Below are positions 62,004 through 64,000 of a DNA stretch of 64,000 bases, one piece after another (the stretch's first letter is position 1; each line of letters begins with the position of its first letter). Origin of the DNA: Rheinheimera faecalis (lineage in GTDB: Bacteria; Pseudomonadota; Gammaproteobacteria; Enterobacterales; Alteromonadaceae); contig NZ_JAJOYT010000002.1 in the NCBI RefSeq assembly GCF_021290965.1, forward strand, positions 551,469 through 615,468. Reading direction: 5' to 3'. The notes under the pieces are model-generated. The model ran no database searches, was not told where the DNA came from, and saw nothing but the letters and a program-made list of their open reading frames with translations. A program made the translations under genes and the position numbers.

Positions 62004-62789
62004 CTATGACTTTTGCTCCAGCATGCGCAACAATGCTGCCCAGCTGTCTTTATCAGCATGCTCGTCATACTTAAAAGGCATACCAAAAGCTTCACCTTTG
62101 GCTGTGGCTTGCGGCACGGTAAAACTATGTTTTACTCCTGGGTAAACCCGAAAATCTAAGTCAGCGCCAGCCCCCAGCATTTCAGTGACAAAACTACTGG
62201 CTTGCTCTGGCGGTACAAAAGGATCGGCGCCACCATGGGCCACCAGAATTTTAGCTTTCAGAGTGGTAGCGTCAGCTTTGAATTTTTTTGAGGTTAACAT
62301 GCCATGGAAACTGGCTACTCCGGCCAGGTTTTTACCCATGCGGGCCTGATTCAGTACCACTCCACCACCAAAACAATAACCCATAGCGTAAATACGATTG
62401 GCATCGACACCTGACTCTGCTTTTAATAACGCCATAGCAGCTTCAAAACGGGCATTAATTTTCTCCGGATCCTTCATCGCTTCTTCCATAAAGGCCATGG
62501 CGTTGTCCGGATGATCGGCTACTTTGCCTGTGCCATACATATCCACAGCAATACTGGTGTAACCCAGCTCTGCCAGCATTTTGGCTCTGCTGCGGGCATA
62601 GTCATTAAAGCCCCACCATTCGTGGATCACGATAACGCCGGTGCCTTGATTTTTAATGCTGTCATTGCCATAAATCACTGCAGAGCCAAGTTGATTGGGC
62701 AATTGCACTTTTTTTTCAGTCACTGCCGCAAAGCCTGATGCGGTAAAAATTAACAGTACTGACACACTTATACGGGAAAGCCATCTCAT
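62004..62789 (-). CDS. Dienelactone hydrolase family protein, secreted
   Basis: A 261-residue alpha/beta hydrolase with an N-terminal signal peptide (cleavage near FAA, residue about 22). The DLH-family catalytic triad is seen: Cys nucleophile in MGYCFGGGVV, Asp in HGGADPFVPPEQ and His in PGVKHSFTVPQA. Residue HEWWGF is a family mark. Substrate unknown; periplasmic DLH-like proteins hydrolyse various esters and lactones. GGAGGA precedes ATG 62789. Confidence 0.88.
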   Translation of the reverse strand: MRWLSRISVSVLLIFTASGFAAVTEKKVQLPNQLGSAVIYGNDSIKNQGTGVIVIHEWWGFNDYARSRAKMLAELGYTSIAVDMYGTGKVADHPDNAMAFMEEAMKDPEKINARFEAAMALLKAESGVDANRIYAMGYCFGGGVVLNQARMGKNLAGVASFHGMLTSKKFKADATTLKAKILVAHGGADPFVPPEQASSFVTEMLGAGADLDFRVYPGVKHSFTVPQATAKGEAFGMPFKYDEHADKDSWAALLRMLEQKS

Positions 62790-63014
62790 AAAAAGTCCTC
62801 CGGTTTGGTTGTTTATTCGCCGCTAAGCATAGTGAACAGCTTCATAGCTGTCTAATTGTGGAGCCAACTGAATTTACGGGGTATTTAGCTGAAATCACTT
62901 TTTGGTGTGGTGACAAAATGCACAAAGTCAGCGAGCATGGGGTGTAGCTCTTTGGGTCCGATCTGAGCTTTTGAAGTCTGCAGTCCTGCAACTTAATAAG
63001 AAAAAGGAGTCGTT

Positions 63015-63911
63015 ATGTTGTTCAGAATTCTATGTTTATGCGTGCTGTTAGTGTCAGGTGTTGCAGTGGCTTCAGAAGCAAAGCTGTTAAGAGCGGATTA
63101 TCAAAGCACTGTTGATGGTTTAAAGCGGCAGTATTTTGTCTATTTGCCTCAAGGTTATGATCAAAATGCTGCGCAAAAGTGGCCAGTCTTGCTGTTTTTG
63201 CATGGCAATGGCGAACGTGGCAACGGCCTGGACGAGCTGGATTACACAATGATCCACGGCCCTTTATATGAAGCCTGGATACAAAAACGCGACCTGCCTT
63301 TTATTATGATAGTGCCGCAATTGCAGATGTTTGATATGGGTAAGCTGCCTTATATTGCCAACCGCAGCAAAGCCGATATTCCAAAACGCTTAGCCGATGG
63401 CGTACCGCCACGCCCCGTGATGTTTCCATCCGATAAAGCCATAACACCAGCCAAAGCTGTAGCTGATATGTCGAAAGTGCCAGTGTTATTGCCAAATGGT
63501 TGGGAGAAGGCAGAACAGGATTTATTGGCCATGCTTGCGACTGTGCAGAAAAATTACAATACAGATGCTAAACGGCTTTATATCTCCGGCATCAGCTACG
63601 GTGGTTTTGGTACCTGGTATATGGCCAGCAAACACCCGCAGTTATTCGCTGCCGCAGCTCCTGTAGTGGCTTGGGGTCACCCGGATTTAATGCCGCCTAT
63701 AGCCAAAGCTAAGCTACCACTCTGGGTTATTGCCGCAGGCCGGGATTCTGCTATCAATAAAGATAATATCTACCCAGGCATAGAGACATTGCGCCAGTTA
63801 GGCCACACCAATGTGCGCTTTAGTATGCTGGAACAAGCCGAACACGACGCCTGGCGACAAGTTTACGAAGGCTGGGATATTTATGGTTGGCTGCTGGGGC
63901 AGGGGAAGTAG
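63015..63911 (+). CDS. Secreted alpha/beta hydrolase (PHB depolymerase/prolyl oligopeptidase-like)
   Basis: A 298-residue protein with a signal peptide (hydrophobic 3-18, cleavage near VAS). It has the esterase fold: FLHGNGERGNG oxyanion region, nucleophile Ser in ISGISYGGFGTWYMA, Asp in AAGRDSAINKDN and His in AEHDAWRQVY. It matches the predicted peptidase/polyhydroxybutyrate depolymerase-like group. AAAAAGGAG precedes the ATG. A strong terminator follows. Confidence 0.82.
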   Translation: MLFRILCLCVLLVSGVAVASEAKLLRADYQSTVDGLKRQYFVYLPQGYDQNAAQKWPVLLFLHGNGERGNGLDELDYTMIHGPLYEAWIQKRDLPFIMIVPQLQMFDMGKLPYIANRSKADIPKRLADGVPPRPVMFPSDKAITPAKAVADMSKVPVLLPNGWEKAEQDLLAMLATVQKNYNTDAKRLYISGISYGGFGTWYMASKHPQLFAAAAPVVAWGHPDLMPPIAKAKLPLWVIAAGRDSAINKDNIYPGIETLRQLGHTNVRFSMLEQAEHDAWRQVYEGWDIYGWLLGQGK

Positions 63912-63934
63912 GGGGATCTGTATCTGTTCTTAAT

Positions 63935-63972
63935 AAACCAAAAGGCCACCGTTAGGTGGCCTTTTGGTTTAT
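63935..63972. terminator. Terminator at the right edge
   Basis: Stem AACCAAAAGGCCACC / GGTGGCCTTTTGGTT with a GTTA loop, with A/T-rich flanks on both sides. It fits the end of the esterase gene, and also, on the minus strand, an RNA gene whose CCA end lies at 63973. Confidence 0.85.
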
Positions 63973-63995
63973 TGGTGGAGCCGGGGAAATTTGAA
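63973..63995 (-). other. tmRNA/tRNA-Ala 3'-end-like sequence, possible attachment site
   Basis: On the minus strand the sequence reads TTCAAAT, TTCCC, CGGCTCC, A, CCA: a T-loop, the 3' half of a T-stem, the 3' acceptor strand with U at position 70, discriminator A and CCA. This is the 3' end expected for tmRNA or tRNA-Ala. The 5' T-stem half (GTCTA) does not pair, so the RNA is not intact here. A terminator follows CCA directly. It looks like a 3' end displaced by integration of an element lying beyond the window. Confidence 0.45.
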
Positions 63996-64000
63996 TAGAC

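Noticed and set aside
61814..62095. A small minus-strand frame at the 3' end of the dienelactone hydrolase gene
   Set aside because: It overlaps the hydrolase and the kinase start, has no ribosome site and has low-complexity Cys/Ser-rich composition typical of shadow frames.
63973..64000. An intact tRNA or tmRNA gene at the right end
   Set aside because: Only the 3' end is visible and its T-stem does not pair, so it is reported as a possible attachment site instead.

Overview
The window is a compact, mostly chromosomal-core stretch of a gammaproteobacterium. The gene orders fldB-xerD-dsbC-recJ-prfB-lysS, pyrG-eno, ftsB-ispD-ispF-truD-surE-pcm-yqaA-nlpD-rpoS and mutS/pncC-recA are enterobacterial/Alteromonadales-type. 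Coding style, the many photolyases, PilZ/GGDEF signalling and ERIC-like repeats suggest an aquatic Alteromonadales/Chromatiaceae member such as Rheinheimera; the genus is an inference, not something the sequence proves.

Layout. 1-5.9 kb: the end of an aromatic/aspartate aminotransferase gene, a very large fused DyP-peroxidase/glycyl-radical protein, a periplasmic solute-binding protein and flavodoxin. 5.9-12.2 kb: the xerD-dsbC-recJ-prfB-lysS cluster, with the classical prfB +1 frameshift and an ERIC-like element between prfB and lysS. 12.4-15.4 kb: pyrG and eno. 15.5-22.7 kb: an unknown gene, then divisome (ftsB), isoprenoid (ispDF), tRNA modification (truD) and stationary-phase genes (surE, pcm, nlpD, rpoS). 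22.9-28.9 kb: a four-gene ATP-grasp/alpha-E/transglutaminase operon behind a sigma-54-like promoter, interrupted by a second ERIC-like element. 28.9-33.7 kb: an AraC regulator and divergent SDR dehydrogenase, a PhoD-like phosphatase that seems to start with ATT, and an unknown membrane coiled-coil protein. 33.7-38.0 kb: mutS, pncC and LexA-controlled recA. 38.1-43.8 kb: a solute-binding protein, then a MetJ-operator-controlled operon of metA and a methionine synthase split into two overlapping genes. 43.8-46.8 kb: a PilZ protein, a transglutaminase-like/TPR lipoprotein and an M28 peptidase. 46.8-52.5 kb: an OsmC-pirin fusion and three overlapping photolyase/cryptochrome genes of three different families. 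52.7-55.9 kb: a Zrg-like (DUF2796/DUF3299/ABC) metal-uptake group. 56.1-61.9 kb: an HPt-REC-REC-GGDEF protein and a GAF/PAS hybrid kinase converging on a small MITE. 62.0-64.0 kb: two secreted alpha/beta hydrolases, then a terminator and what looks like the displaced 3' end of a tmRNA or tRNA-Ala gene.

The most unusual items are the DyP-glycyl-radical fusion with no activase nearby, the ATP-grasp operon containing a paralogue that has lost its catalytic residues, the split metH, the triple photolyase operon, the likely ATT start codon, the MITE that supplies a kinase stop codon, and the possible genomic-island attachment site at the right edge. All functional calls come from reading the sequence and family knowledge; no database search was run.
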